A stretch of 61,149 nucleotides of DNA from positions 1-61,149 of the forward strand of contig NZ_JAIOAB010000044.1 in assembly GCF_019890635.1 (NCBI RefSeq), read 5' to 3'. This document shows, piece by piece, positions 31,086-40,700 of the stretch (the first letter of the stretch is position 1; every line of letters starts with the position of its first letter). Source of the DNA: Streptomyces sennicomposti (lineage in GTDB: Bacteria; Actinomycetota; Actinomycetes; Streptomycetales; Streptomycetaceae). The notes under the pieces were generated by a model that worked only from the letters and a program-made list of their open reading frames with translations, did no database searches and had not been told where the DNA came from. Made by a program: the position numbers and the translations under genes.

Positions 31086-32354
31086 GACGCCGCCGGCGCG
31101 GAGATAGGCGAGCGGGTCGATGTCCGAGCCGAAGCCGGGGCCCGTCCGCACCTCGAAGTGCAGGTGCGGGCCCGTCACGTTGCCCGTGGCGCCCGAGCGG
31201 CCGATGCGCTGTCCCGCGCCGACCGTCTGCCCGGTGCGCACCGAGATCGCCGACAGGTGCCCGTACTGGGTGTAGCGGCCGTCGGCGTGCCGGATGACCA
31301 CCTGGTAGCCGTAGGCGCCGCCCCAGCCGGCGCTGACCACGTGGCCGGCGGCGGCCGCGTGCACCGAGGTGCCGGTGGGCACCTCGAAGTCGACGCCGGT
31401 GTGGTAGCCCTTGGACCAGTGGGAGCCGCTCGCCCGGTAGCCGGTGCCGATCGGGGCCTGCACGGGGGCGACGAGGGTGTGCGAGGTGGTGTGCGACGTC
31501 CCGGCGTGGCTCGTCCCGGACCGGGTCGCGGGCTTGGCCTTGGTCTTCGGCTTCGCCGTCTCGGTTCTCGGCTTGGTCCGCGTCTTCGGCTTCGCCTGCT
31601 TCTTCGGCTCGGCGGCCGGGCGGGCGGCGGCGGAGCCGCCCTGGTGCGGCGCGGTGTGCGTCGAGCGCAGCGAGAGACGCTGGCCGGGCATGATCAGGTC
31701 GGGGTCGTCGCCGACGGTGGCGCGGTTGGCGGCGTACAACTGGTGCCAGCCGCCCCGGACATGCTCGTCGTCGGCGATCCCGGAGAGGGTGTCGCCGCGG
31801 ACCACCGTGTACATCTCGGCGGTGCCGGCCCGCGACTGCGGGGTGGTCTGCGGCCGTACGTCGTGCGCCGAACTCCGCTTCTGCGGGGCGCTCTTCTGCT
31901 GCGGGGTGCTCTTGGCGCTCTGGGTGTGCACCGGCCGGGTCGCCGCGGCGTCCGGGTGGACGCCGGGGTCGCCGCCGCCCCGGGTCAGTCCGGCGCGCAC
32001 CGAGCACACCGGCCAGGCGCCGGGCCCCTGCCCGTCGAGCACCTTCTCGGCGACCGCGATCTGCTGGTCCCGGGTGGCGAGGTCGGCGCGCGGCGCGTAC
32101 CGCGTGCCGCCGTACGCCGCCCAGGTGGACCGGGTGAACTGCAGCCCGCCGTAGAAGCCGTTGCCGGTGTTGATGCTCCAGTTGCCGCTCGACTCGCAGG
32201 CCGCCACCTTGTTCCAGGTGGACGCGTCGGCCGCGTGCGCGACGCCGGCGCCGATGAGCGGGATGGCCATTCCGGCGCCGCCCGCCGTGACGGTGAGGGA
32301 GGCGCGGTTGATCCTGTTCGGCTGGTACCGGCGGTGCCGGCCGCGTGCGGCCAT
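31077..32354 (-). CDS. Secreted cell-wall enzyme: Rpf transglycosylase, LysM, M23 peptidase
   Basis: A 425-residue exported protein; ATG 32354 is chosen for GAAGGGG upstream and a proper signal (basic start RRYQPNRINRASL, hydrophobic core, AHAAD). Domains in order: Rpf-type lytic transglycosylase, about 45-120 (STWNKVAACESSGNWSINTG, YGGLQFTRSTWAAYGG; catalytic Glu in ACESSG); a polar linker; LysM, about 180-232 (YTVVRGDTLSGIADDEHVRGG); a Lys/Thr/Pro linker; and M23 endopeptidase, about 315-420 (HTGVDF and HLHFE metal motifs). Such enzymes cleave glycan and peptide bonds of peptidoglycan and act in growth and spore germination. It combines three wall-active modules in one chain. Confidence 0.92.
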   Translation of the reverse strand: MAARGRHRRYQPNRINRASLTVTAGGAGMAIPLIGAGVAHAADASTWNKVAACESSGNWSINTGNGFYGGLQFTRSTWAAYGGTRYAPRADLATRDQQIAVAEKVLDGQGPGAWPVCSVRAGLTRGGGDPGVHPDAAATRPVHTQSAKSTPQQKSAPQKRSSAHDVRPQTTPQSRAGTAEMYTVVRGDTLSGIADDEHVRGGWHQLYAANRATVGDDPDLIMPGQRLSLRSTHTAPHQGGSAAARPAAEPKKQAKPKTRTKPRTETAKPKTKAKPATRSGTSHAGTSHTTSHTLVAPVQAPIGTGYRASGSHWSKGYHTGVDFEVPTGTSVHAAAAGHVVSAGWGGAYGYQVVIRHADGRYTQYGHLSAISVRTGQTVGAGQRIGRSGATGNVTGPHLHFEVRTGPGFGSDIDPLAYLRAGGVRI

Positions 32355-32389
32355 GTCTGAAGCCCCTTCGCCCTGCGTCAGGAGCGGCA

Positions 32390-32419
32390 AAAGTAGACGC
32401 CGCCAACAAGCCACGACAA
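32390..32419 (-). promoter_or_regulatory. Possible promoter of the Rpf/M23 gene
   Basis: Read on the minus strand: TTGTCG (32414-32419) and TACTTT (32390-32395) with an 18-base spacer, 35 bases before the start codon. Fair resemblance to a vegetative promoter. The rest of the 352-base gap to gnd (32355-32706) holds no gene. Confidence 0.4.
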
Positions 32420-32706
32420 GACGGCTATCGGCCGCATTGGGCCTCAAGTGGCCGGTAAGGGGCTATGGTTGGCCGGTTCGTCCGGTTCGGCCGGATAGCG
32501 GGGCGGGTGCGGACCGGCCGGTCGGCGCTGAGGCGATGGGGGCGTGCGGTACGTAAGGGAGGGTCCATGGGACCTGAGCCGGACCGCGCCCCGGTCCGGG
32601 CGCCGGGCGGCGGGCCGGTACGGATGTGCGGTCGCCGTACCGGCGCGCCAGGATGGTCGAAGACGTCCCAGCCGATGATCCACCGGATTCCCAAGGAGCA
32701 GGCGGT

Positions 32707-34140
32707 ATGAGCACTACAGCCCAGATCGGCGTCACCGGGCTCGCGGTCATGGGCCGCAACCTCGCCCGCAACTTCGCGCGCAACGGCTACACGGTCGCGC
32801 TGCACAACCGGACCGCGTCGAAGACGCACGATCTGGTGAAGGAGTTCGGGCACGAGGGCGAGTTCCTTCCCACCGAGGCCGCGAAGGACTTCGTGGCGGC
32901 GCTGGAGCGGCCGCGCCGGCTGGTGATCATGGTCAAGGCGGGCGATCCGACGGACGCGGTGATCCAGGAGTTTGCCCCGCTGCTGGAGCCCGGCGACATG
33001 ATCATCGACGGCGGCAACGCGCACTTCGCCGACACCCGGCGGCGCGAGCGGGAGCTGCGCGAGCGGGGCATCCACTTCGTCGGCACCGGCATCTCCGGCG
33101 GCGAGGAGGGCGCGCTGCACGGGCCGAGCATCATGCCGGGCGGTTCGACGGAGTCGTACGACTCGCTGGGGCCGATGCTGGAGAAGATCTCCGCGAAGGC
33201 GAAGGACGGGGCGCCGTGCGTGACGCATGTGGGCCCGGACGGCGCGGGCCACTTCGTCAAGATGGTGCACAACGGCATCGAGTACGCCGACATGCAGCTG
33301 ATCGGCGAGGCATACCAGCTGCTGCGGGACGTCGCCGGCTACTCCCCCGCGCAGATCGCGGAGATCTTCCGCACCTGGAACACCGGGCGGCTGGACTCGT
33401 ACCTCATCGAGATCACGGCGGAGGTGCTGTCGCACGTGGACGCGGCGACCGGCGAGCCGTTCGTGGACGTGGTGGTGGACCAGGCCGAGCAGAAGGGCAC
33501 GGGCCGCTGGACGGTGCAGATCGCGCTCGATCTCGGGGTGCCGGTGTCGGGCATCGCGGAGGCGGTCTTCGCGCGCTCGCTGTCGGGCCACGCGGCGCTG
33601 CGGGAGGCCTCACGGGAGCTGGCGGGGCCGAAGGCCGCGCCGCTGTCGGAGGCGGCGGCCTTCGCCGACCGGGTGGAGCAGGCGCTGTACGCCTCGAAGA
33701 TCGTGTCGTACACGCAGGGCTTCCACGAGATCGCGGCGGGCAGCGAGGAGTACGGCTGGGACATCGACCTCGGGGCGATCGCCTCGATCTGGCGGGGCGG
33801 CTGCATCATCCGGGCGGCTTTCCTCGACCGGATCCGCGCGGCGTACGACGCCCGGCCGGACCTGCCGAGCCTGCTGTCCGACGAGACGTTCGCCCAGGAG
33901 ATCGCGGCGGCGCAGGACGACTGGCGCGAGGTGCTGGTCGCGGCGACGCGACAGGGCGTGCCGACGCCCGGCTTCGCCGCGGCCCTCGCCTACTACGACG
34001 CGCTGCGCGCCGAACGCCTGCCCGCCGCCCTCACCCAGGCCCAGCGCGACTTCTTCGGCGCGCACACGTATCGGCGAGTGGACCGCGAGGGCGCGTTCCA
34101 CACGCTGTGGGGCGGGGACCGGTCGGAGGTGGGGGCGTAA
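32707..34140 (+). CDS. gnd: 6-phosphogluconate dehydrogenase (decarboxylating)
   Basis: A 477-residue NADP-dependent enzyme of the pentose phosphate pathway, full length for the long dimeric class. Start ATG 32707 is fixed by AAGGAG at 32693-32698. The N-terminal Rossmann motif is GVTGLAVMGRNLARN, and the cofactor loop HNRTAS fits NADP. The active site shows GISGGEEGALHGPSIMPGG, then HFVKMVHNGIEYADMQ with the catalytic Lys and His-Asn. The enzyme yields ribulose-5-phosphate, CO2 and NADPH. It is divergent from the Rpf gene and apparently single. Confidence 0.97.
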   Translation: MSTTAQIGVTGLAVMGRNLARNFARNGYTVALHNRTASKTHDLVKEFGHEGEFLPTEAAKDFVAALERPRRLVIMVKAGDPTDAVIQEFAPLLEPGDMIIDGGNAHFADTRRRERELRERGIHFVGTGISGGEEGALHGPSIMPGGSTESYDSLGPMLEKISAKAKDGAPCVTHVGPDGAGHFVKMVHNGIEYADMQLIGEAYQLLRDVAGYSPAQIAEIFRTWNTGRLDSYLIEITAEVLSHVDAATGEPFVDVVVDQAEQKGTGRWTVQIALDLGVPVSGIAEAVFARSLSGHAALREASRELAGPKAAPLSEAAAFADRVEQALYASKIVSYTQGFHEIAAGSEEYGWDIDLGAIASIWRGGCIIRAAFLDRIRAAYDARPDLPSLLSDETFAQEIAAAQDDWREVLVAATRQGVPTPGFAAALAYYDALRAERLPAALTQAQRDFFGAHTYRRVDREGAFHTLWGGDRSEVGA

Positions 34141-34503
34141 GGGACGCGGCGGGGCCGCTGCCGGGCGGGTGAGCGTGGGCGTGGGCCGCCGCCGGGCCGG
34201 TAAGCGTTGCCGGCGGGCAGGCGGGCGTGGCGGCGCGGCCGAGTCACCGGCCGCGCCCGCCGTCTGCCTCATCGGCCGTACGCCTCACCAGCCGTGCGCC
34301 TCGCCTCGCCGGCCGCCCGCGTCACTGGCCGCCTGCCTTGCCGGTCGTCCGCGTCACTGGCCGCCTGCCTTGCCGGTCGTCCGCCCGGGCCGTGCGCCTC
34401 GCCGGTCATCCGTATCGTCGGCCGTGCGCCCTGCCGGTCGTCCGCCTCCGGCCGTGCGCCTCGCCGGCCGTGCGCCCGGGCCGTGCGCCTCGGGTCCCTC
34501 AGG
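34141..34503. repeat. Degenerate intergenic minisatellite with exact 32-base duplication
   Basis: The 363 bases after gnd consist of related GC-rich units around GCCGTGCGCCTCGCCGG. An exact 32-base duplication lies at 34319-34350 and 34351-34382 (unit begins GCGTCACTGGCCGCCTG). No gene is evident; long open frames here arise from base composition. Confidence 0.8.
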
Positions 34504-34878
34504 TCAGGGGCGGGCCCGGTTCCGGGGTGGGGGTGGGGTCCGGGCCCGGCGGGATCGGGGACGGGGGCGGCTCGGGGTCGGGTTCGGGGGCGGCGTCGGG
34601 ACCGGGCCCGGCGGCGGCACGGGGGCCGGGGGCGGGGTGGGCGCCGGGGGCGGTGTCGGCTCGGGCGGCGGTGGCGGTACCGGCGTCGGCGGCCCCGGCA
34701 CCGGGGGCGGCTCGGGGGCCGGGTGCGGTGCGGGCGTGGGGACCGGGTCCGGGTACGGCTGCGGCGGATCGGGCGCGGGCGCCGGATCCGGGTGCGGCTC
34801 CGGGGGCTGCGGGTCGGGGCCCGGTGCGGGACCCGGGGTGGGCCCGGGCGGTACGGGGTCGGGGTACGGGTTCGTCAT
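34504..34878 (-). CDS. Pro-rich small protein
   Basis: A 124-residue protein of unknown function. ATG 34878 is supported by GGGAGGACAGC directly upstream. Composition is over 40% Pro with Asp, Glu, Ala, Thr and Val: it begins MTNPYPDPVPPGPTPGPAPG, continues with DPxPxP and PEPPPVPGPPTPVPP stretches, and ends with an Arg-rich tail (RPRPRSRRARTPPPPRNRARP). There is no signal peptide, so it is presumably cytoplasmic and extended. It could be a linker-like or scaffold peptide. The strong ribosome binding site argues that it is translated; the last part may have grown by repeat expansion next to the minisatellite. Confidence 0.6.
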   Translation of the reverse strand: MTNPYPDPVPPGPTPGPAPGPDPQPPEPHPDPAPAPDPPQPYPDPVPTPAPHPAPEPPPVPGPPTPVPPPPPEPTPPPAPTPPPAPVPPPGPVPTPPPNPTPSRPRPRSRRARTPPPPRNRARP

Positions 34879-34974
34879 GCTGTCCTCCCGCCAGTCGGTC
34901 GGCCTCGGCTCTGGACTACTCCCCCGCCTACCCGGCACCCGCACGGCCAGTCACCCGGGGGCGGACACGCGGAA

Positions 34975-35000
34975 CCCGTCCGGCCCCCGGGCCGGACGGG
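34975..35000 (-). terminator. Hairpin terminator after panD
   Basis: CCCGTCCGGCCC (34975-34986) pairs with GGGCCGGACGGG (34989-35000), a perfect 12-base inverted repeat (about 11 bp after loop opening), 17 bases past the panD stop. Confidence 0.8.
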
Positions 35001-35016
35001 TGCGCCGGGGTCGCGG

Positions 35017-35439
35017 TCAGGCCGGGAGGACGGCCTGCGGACTGCGCTGCTGGTCGGTGCCCGGCACCGGGGCGGACGGGTCGGCGCCGAGGGCCACGAT
35101 CCGGTTCTCCGCGTCCACGTGCACGACCCGCGGCTTCAGCGCCCGCGCCTCGGCGTCGGTCACCTGCGCGTAGCTGATGAGGATCACCAGGTCGCCGGGG
35201 TGCACGAGGTGCGCGGCGGCGCCGTTGATGCCGATGACGCCCGAGCCGCGCTCGCCCTCGATGACGTAGGTCTCCAGCCGGGCGCCGTTGGTGATGTCCA
35301 CGATGTGGACCAGTTCACCGGGCAGCAGATCGGCGGCGTCCAGGAGATCCGCGTCGATCGTCACCGATCCCACGTAGTGCAGGTCGGCCTGGGTGACGGT
35401 GGCGCGGTGGATCTTCGACTTGAACATCGTACGCAGCAT
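35017..35439 (-). CDS. panD: Aspartate 1-decarboxylase precursor
   Basis: A 140-residue pyruvoyl enzyme that makes beta-alanine for pantothenate and CoA. ATG 35439 gives the canonical start MLRTMFKSKIHRATVTQADL. Self-cleavage occurs at Gly24-Ser25 in LHYVGSVTID, creating the pyruvoyl group. The conserved Arg-containing region GARLETYVIEG and the tail GDLVILISYAQ are intact. The C-terminus is about 15 residues longer than in enterobacteria, common in actinobacteria. It is a monocistronic gene, divergent from the metallophosphoesterase. Confidence 0.97.
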   Translation of the reverse strand: MLRTMFKSKIHRATVTQADLHYVGSVTIDADLLDAADLLPGELVHIVDITNGARLETYVIEGERGSGVIGINGAAAHLVHPGDLVILISYAQVTDAEARALKPRVVHVDAENRIVALGADPSAPVPGTDQQRSPQAVLPA

Positions 35440-35603
35440 GGAATGCTCCAGGAGGTCGGCTCCCTGCCTGCTCGTGCAGGTCAAGGGCGTCCTTCACTTT
35501 ACAACCGGCATGCGCTCGCCTCCGCGTGAGGAACATCGCTCCGAGCGGAGATACAGTGCGCGGGACGGCAGCCCGGTCGGGGAAGCGGTCAGGGAGGGGA
35601 AGC

Positions 35604-36824
35604 GTGACCGACACCAGTGACACCCGGCCCGCCGAAGGGGAGGCGCAGGCGCCGCGGCGGAGTCTGCTGCGCCGTGTGACGCGGTACATCCCGCTGATCG
35701 CCCCCGTCCTGCTGTGGGCCGTGCCCTGCTGGGTGCTGCTGCACGCCGGCCAGCACTGGCCGCTGCCGGTCAGCCTGGCCGGCACCGCGCTGTTCGCGCT
35801 CGGCCTCGTCTCCATGCCGCTCGCGATGGCGCGCGGTCACGGCCGGCGCCAGCAGGACCGGGCGGCGGTCGTCGGCGACACCCTGCTGGGCGCGAGCTGG
35901 GTCCTGTTCACCTGGTCCGTGCTGCTCGGCGTCCTGCTGCGGCTCGCCCTGACCCTGGCCGGCGTCGGCGAGGGCCCGGACCGGGCCCGGATCGTCGCCT
36001 GGGCCGTCCTCGGCGTGTCCGCCGCCCTGCTCGCCTGGGGGTACGCCGAGGCCCGCCGGGTGCCGCGCGTGCGCCGGTTCGACGTGCGTCTCCCGCGGCT
36101 GGGCGCCGGGCTGGACGGCCTGCGGGTCGTCCTCGTCACCGACACCCACTACGGCCCCCTCGACCGCGCCCGCTGGTCGGAGCGGGTGTGCGAGACGGTG
36201 AACACCCTGGAGGCCGACCTGGTCTGCCACACCGGCGACATCGCCGACGGCACGGCCGAACGCCGCCGCGCACAGGCCGTCCCGCTCGGCACCGTGCGGG
36301 CCACCCGGGCGCGGGTCTACGTCACCGGCAACCACGAGTACTACAGCGAGGCCCAGGGCTGGGTCGACCTGATGGACGAGCTGGGCTGGGAGCCGCTGCG
36401 CAACCGGCATCTGCTGCTCGAACGCGGCGGCGACACCCTCGTGGTCGCCGGCGTGGACGACGTCACCGCCGAGTCCTCCGGCCTGGCGGGCCACCGCGCC
36501 CACCTCGCCGGCGCCCTGCACGGCGCCGACCCCGACCTGCCCGTGCTGCTGCTGGCGCACCAGCCCAAGTTCGTCGACCGGGCCGCGGCCGGCGGCGTCG
36601 ACCTCCAGCTCTCCGGTCACACCCACGGCGGCCAGATCTGGCCGTTCCACCACCTGGTCCGCCTCGACCAGCCCGCCCTGGCCGGACTGAGCCGGCACGG
36701 CGCCCGCACCCTCCTCTACACCAGCCGCGGCACCGGCTTCTGGGGACCGCCGTTCCGCGTCTTCGCCCCCAGCGAGATCACCCTGCTCGTCCTGCGCTCC
36801 CCGCAGCCGCGCATCGCGCCGTAG
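35604..36824 (+). CDS. Membrane-bound metallophosphoesterase
   Basis: A 406-residue protein; GTG 35604 is set by GGGAGGGG just upstream. The N-terminal 150 residues hold four or five membrane helices (YIPLIAPVLLWAVPCWVLLH and others). The calcineurin-like phosphoesterase domain follows, with all metal motifs: VLVTDTHYGP (DxH), CHTGDIADG (GD), VTGNHEYYS (GNHE), LLLAHQPKF (H) and LSGHTHGGQIWP (GHxH). Related proteins (YaeI/YkuE group) act on lipid or UDP-linked substrates, but the substrate here is unknown. It lies divergent to panD. Confidence 0.9.
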   Translation: MTDTSDTRPAEGEAQAPRRSLLRRVTRYIPLIAPVLLWAVPCWVLLHAGQHWPLPVSLAGTALFALGLVSMPLAMARGHGRRQQDRAAVVGDTLLGASWVLFTWSVLLGVLLRLALTLAGVGEGPDRARIVAWAVLGVSAALLAWGYAEARRVPRVRRFDVRLPRLGAGLDGLRVVLVTDTHYGPLDRARWSERVCETVNTLEADLVCHTGDIADGTAERRRAQAVPLGTVRATRARVYVTGNHEYYSEAQGWVDLMDELGWEPLRNRHLLLERGGDTLVVAGVDDVTAESSGLAGHRAHLAGALHGADPDLPVLLLAHQPKFVDRAAAGGVDLQLSGHTHGGQIWPFHHLVRLDQPALAGLSRHGARTLLYTSRGTGFWGPPFRVFAPSEITLLVLRSPQPRIAP

Positions 36825-36861
36825 CACCGCGCGGGCATGGGCAGCCCGGGCGGCGGCGAGG

Positions 36862-37360
36862 TCACGTCTTCTGGGGGCGGTCCGCGGCGAGGGCGGACCG
36901 GTAGAACTCCAGCCGGTCCTCGTCCTCGTCCACGAACTCCAAGATGTCGAAGACGGCCCCGGCTTCCCCGGACACCGCCTCGGCGTACAGCGTCACGATG
37001 CCCTCGCGCGCCGCGGCCACGCACTCCTCCGCCAGGTCGGGGCGGCCGGCCTCGGCCTCGCTGCGGTGCGACCCCCCCCGTCACGAGGTACTCGAGCATG
37101 CCCAGGAAGTGCCGCCGGACGCAGTCGTGCAGGTCCTCGGCGAGCGCCGCGAGCATCACCGGCACGGCGTGCGGGGCCACCTCGAAGAGCATGCTCTGCA
37201 CCTCCAGGTGGTTCTCCAGCGTGTGCCCGGCCGTCTCCCGCGCGCTGCGCGCCGCCAGCAGCCGCCGGAAGCTCTCCGCCAGATGCGCCCCCGACCGCCC
37301 GCAGCCGCAGCGCAGCGCGGGCCAGTCGTGGCGCCCCAGTTCGAGGCGCCACGCTGTCAT
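36862..37360 (-). pseudogene. Small gene broken by a one-base homopolymer insertion; second candidate immunity gene
   Basis: Starting at ATG 37360 the frame reads MTAWRLELGRHDWPALRCGC and then ...FLGMLEYLVTGG, where it enters a run of eight G on the coding strand (C8 at 37072-37079). With seven G the frame would continue SHRSEAEAGRPDLAEECVAA... to EFYRSALAADRPQKT and a TGA at 36862-36864, 165 residues in all with no other fault. With eight G the protein runs into a Gly/Arg-rich wrong frame. The intact version is helical and acidic at its end (DEDEDRLEFY), in the style of immunity proteins. It lies downstream of the RHS toxin and the 97-residue gene. It may be phase-variable, decaying, or a sequencing error. 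Confidence 0.75.
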
Positions 37361-37412
37361 CAGCGGCCCCGCCCGGGTCGGCGGTCGGGTCCGGGCGGCC
37401 CCGGTGAGCGCC

Positions 37413-37706
37413 TCATGTGCGTCCTCGCCCGGCGAACCGCAGTTCTCGCAGCAGGTCGGCCAGCTCGGGCGGCATCTCGGACATCACGCCCCCGGCCACG
37501 TCGACCAGCAGGCGCACCGCGCGGTCGAGTCGCTCCAGCGGGCGTCCTTCCTCCAGTGCGAGATAGACCTCCGCGAGGGGCGTGGCGATGGCGCTCTCCA
37601 CCGACTCGGGCAGAGCGTCCAGGTAGGCGTCGTCGTCGGTGAACACGAGGTCGACCACCCGCGTCGCCGCCTCTTTGAACGCCTGCTCGTCCGTGATGCC
37701 GGGCAT
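37413..37706 (-). CDS. Small acidic protein, candidate immunity protein of the RHS toxin
   Basis: A 97-residue cytoplasmic protein from ATG 37706, with GAGGAG eight bases upstream. It begins 18 bases after the stop of the RHS toxin and is on the same strand. The sequence is alpha-helical and acidic (FTDDDAYLDALPESVESA, VYLALEEGRPLERLDRAVRLL, SEMPPELADLLREL) and has no signal. I do not recognise a family. Genes in exactly this place usually encode the immunity protein that protects the producer, so this role is inferred from position, size and charge. The frame-shifted gene 52 bases further could be a second one. Confidence 0.65.
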   Translation of the reverse strand: MPGITDEQAFKEAATRVVDLVFTDDDAYLDALPESVESAIATPLAEVYLALEEGRPLERLDRAVRLLVDVAGGVMSEMPPELADLLRELRFAGRGRT

Positions 37707-37724
37707 GTCCTTGCTCCTCCTCGG

Positions 37725-40700
37725 CTACTTGTCGTGGTCGATGCCGACCCAGTCGAGACGTGGCTGGCAGGTGTGCGCGCAGGGCGTCGCGGGGGTGCCA
37801 TGGGCGGTGCCCCCGGAGTTCAGTCCCCGGACCCTCACCACCTCCATCGTCCCGTTGAGCAGAGCGGAGTCGCCTTCGGCCTGCTCGGCGAGAATCATGC
37901 ACATGGTCTCGGCGCACTGGTCGTGGCCGCGCTTGCCCTTCTGACGGATCATCCGGTCGAGGAGTCCTCCGGGCTTCGCCTCCAGGCCGTGCCCGTTGTA
38001 GCCGAAGTAGCTCCGGCCCGAGGGAGAGGTGTACTTCGCCGCGTAGACCACTCCGCGCTTCTTGGAGTGCGGGCGCAGGAAGTCGGCGTATCCGACGAGG
38101 TCCGGGGACGGGCCGCAGTTGTGGACCAGGGTCGACGTCTTGCCCGCCGCCACGTAGTACGTGTGCGCGGTGTCGACCGTCAGGTTGTAGACCGCGGCCT
38201 GCTGGGTCCAGGCGGTGACCGCGTCGACCTGGACCCAGGTGCCGGAGCCGGTCTGGAGCCACTGGCCGGGCTTCAGTTCGCCGGCCTTCAGCCACTTCTT
38301 CAGGTCCGGGACCCAGAAGGGGTGGCCCTCGGTCGCCGTGATGGTGTCGGTCGCCCGCCCCTGGTCGCCGTCGGTGTCGACGGTGATCCGGACGAGGTGC
38401 TTGGCGCCCTCGCCCTCGATGGTGCCGGTGACCTTCTCCTTGGAGGTCTCGCCGGTGGTCGGGTCGGTGGCGAGGACCTCGTCGCCCTCCTTCACCTCCT
38501 CGATCGGCTTGCGGCTGCCGTCGGCCATCACGACGTCCGTACCGGGTACGAAGCTGTTGGCGCTGGCGAGCGAGGCGACGTCACTGGCCGTGGAGACGCA
38601 GTCGGCCACCTCCTCGGCCTCGTTGAGGACCTTCTTGCCCTTCTCCGCCGCCTTGGCGATCTCGTCGGCGTACTTCGCCGCCTTGGCCGCCATCCGTCCG
38701 GCCTTCGCCGCCCGGACGGCCGCCGCGCCGGCGCCGCCGAGGACGATGCCGCCCACGGTCGCCGCCGCCCAGGCGCAGGACTCCATGTCGCCGGTGGTGA
38801 CGCAGTTCTTGATGTCGTTGAAGCCGGTGACGTCGCCGACGATGGTGCCGACCGTCTTGACGTCGTCCCAGACCTCGCCCCAGTCGACCGCGTCCGAGAC
38901 GGTCTCCACGACGCTGCCGACCTGCTTGACGACCTCGTCGCGGATGGCGTCCGCGGCCTTGGCGGCGTCGGCGACCACCTGGACGGCCGCGCCGACGATG
39001 ATCGCCGGGAGGTTGGGGTCGGCGGTGACGATCGCCTTGCCGACGGCGATCAGCGGTTTGGTGGCCGCGACGATCGCCGGGATCGGGTTGTGCTGTGCCG
39101 CGAAGGAGGCCGCCTGTCTGGCCTTCTTCGTCAGGTAGACCTTGGCCTGGTAGGCCGCTCTGGCCGCCTGCTTCGCCTTCTCCCGGGCCCACTGGGTGAT
39201 GCCCGTCTTCTGGCCGACCCATTTGACGGCGTTGACGGTGGCGTCGACGACCGTCTTCAGACCCGACTTCTTGTAGACCCAGTTGGCGGCCCTGCCGACG
39301 TAGTTCAGCGCCAGCTTGAACGCGGCGCCCGGGTTGCGCCACGCCCACTGCACGCCGTGCCAGACGGACTGGGCGGTCTTGGACACGTAGTTGACGCCCT
39401 GGTGGAACTTCTTGCTCGTCCAGCTCACGGCCTTCTTGCACCAGCCGCAGCTCGGCCAGTGGCCGTCCGGGTCGGTGTAGTCCAGCGGGTCGCCGGCGCC
39501 GTAGGCGTAGCGGTTGGCGAGGATCGACGCGCCGGAGCTGTAGGTGTAGGAGTCCCGCGAGTCGAAGGTGCCGGTCCCGGGGTCGTACCAGCGGGCCTGC
39601 ATGTCGACCTGCCGGGTGTCCGGGTCGGTCCAGTCGCCCTGGTAGCCGGCGTTGCCGGACACGTCGGAGGCGCCGAGGACCTGGCCGAACGGGTCGAAGG
39701 CCGTGGTCTCGTCCAGGGCGGGGGCCGCGCCGTCCGCGGCGGACATGCTGCCGACGACGTCGCCGTGCTCGTCCTCCAGTGTCAGCCGGGCGGTGCCGCC
39801 GTTCTCGGCCACCGACAGCAGCTCGTCGGCGGCGCCGCGGCCGTAGGCGGCGCTCTGGTCCTTGACCGGGTCGGGGGCGAGGCCGGCGTAGGAGAAGTCC
39901 ACGCCGTTGCGGGACGCGACGCGGTCCAGCGCGTCGTAGGCGTACTCCGTCCCGGACTCGCCCGCCTTCACCATCCGGTCGAAGGCGTCGAAGGTGAACT
40001 CCTCCTTCAGGCCGGAGCTGGTGCGGGAGGCGAGCGTGCCGCGCGAGGTGTAGTCGTAGGTGTAGTCGCCGTCGGCCAGCAGCCGGTCGCGTTCGTCGAA
40101 GGCCGCCGTCTTGGCGCCGTTGCGCACCCGGTTGCCGCTGTCGTCCCAGCCGTACTGGGTGGTCGTGCCGTCGGCGGTCCAGGAGGTGAGGCGGCCCGCG
40201 TAGTCGTAGCCGTAGGCGTTGGCGCCGGCCTTGGCGGTGCCGGCGGTGGTCTTGGACGTCAGCCGGTCGTCGTCGTCATAGCCGTAGTCGGTGGAGGCCA
40301 TGGTCCGCCCGGCGCTGTTCTTCAGCGTGTCGGTGTCGAGCCGGCCCAGGTCGTCGTAGGTGAAGCTGCGGGACTGGCCCGCGCCGTAGTCGACCTGCTT
40401 GACCGCGCCCGAGCCGTCGTAGGTGTAGCTCTGGCGCACCCCGGTGAGCGGGTCGGTCGCGGAGGACAGCTGCTGCTTGACGTAGCCGAAGGAGGCGGTG
40501 CCGGACGCGTCGGTGCGGCTGGTGAGCAGGCCGTCGCTGTCGTAGGTGTACGTGGCGTCGCCGGACGGGCCGGTCGCGCTCAGCAGCCCGCCGCGGTCGT
40601 CGTAGTCGTAGGTGTCGTCGCCCTTCGGGGACGAGGCCTGGACCAGCCGGCCCACCGGGTCGTAGCGGAACCGCTTCTCGGGGGTGGTCACGGCGGCGCC

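Noticed and set aside
32355..32706. A c-di-AMP riboswitch before the Rpf/M23 gene, as known for other Streptomyces rpf genes
   Set aside because: The leader between the likely promoter and the start is only about 30 bases and lacks the conserved riboswitch core.
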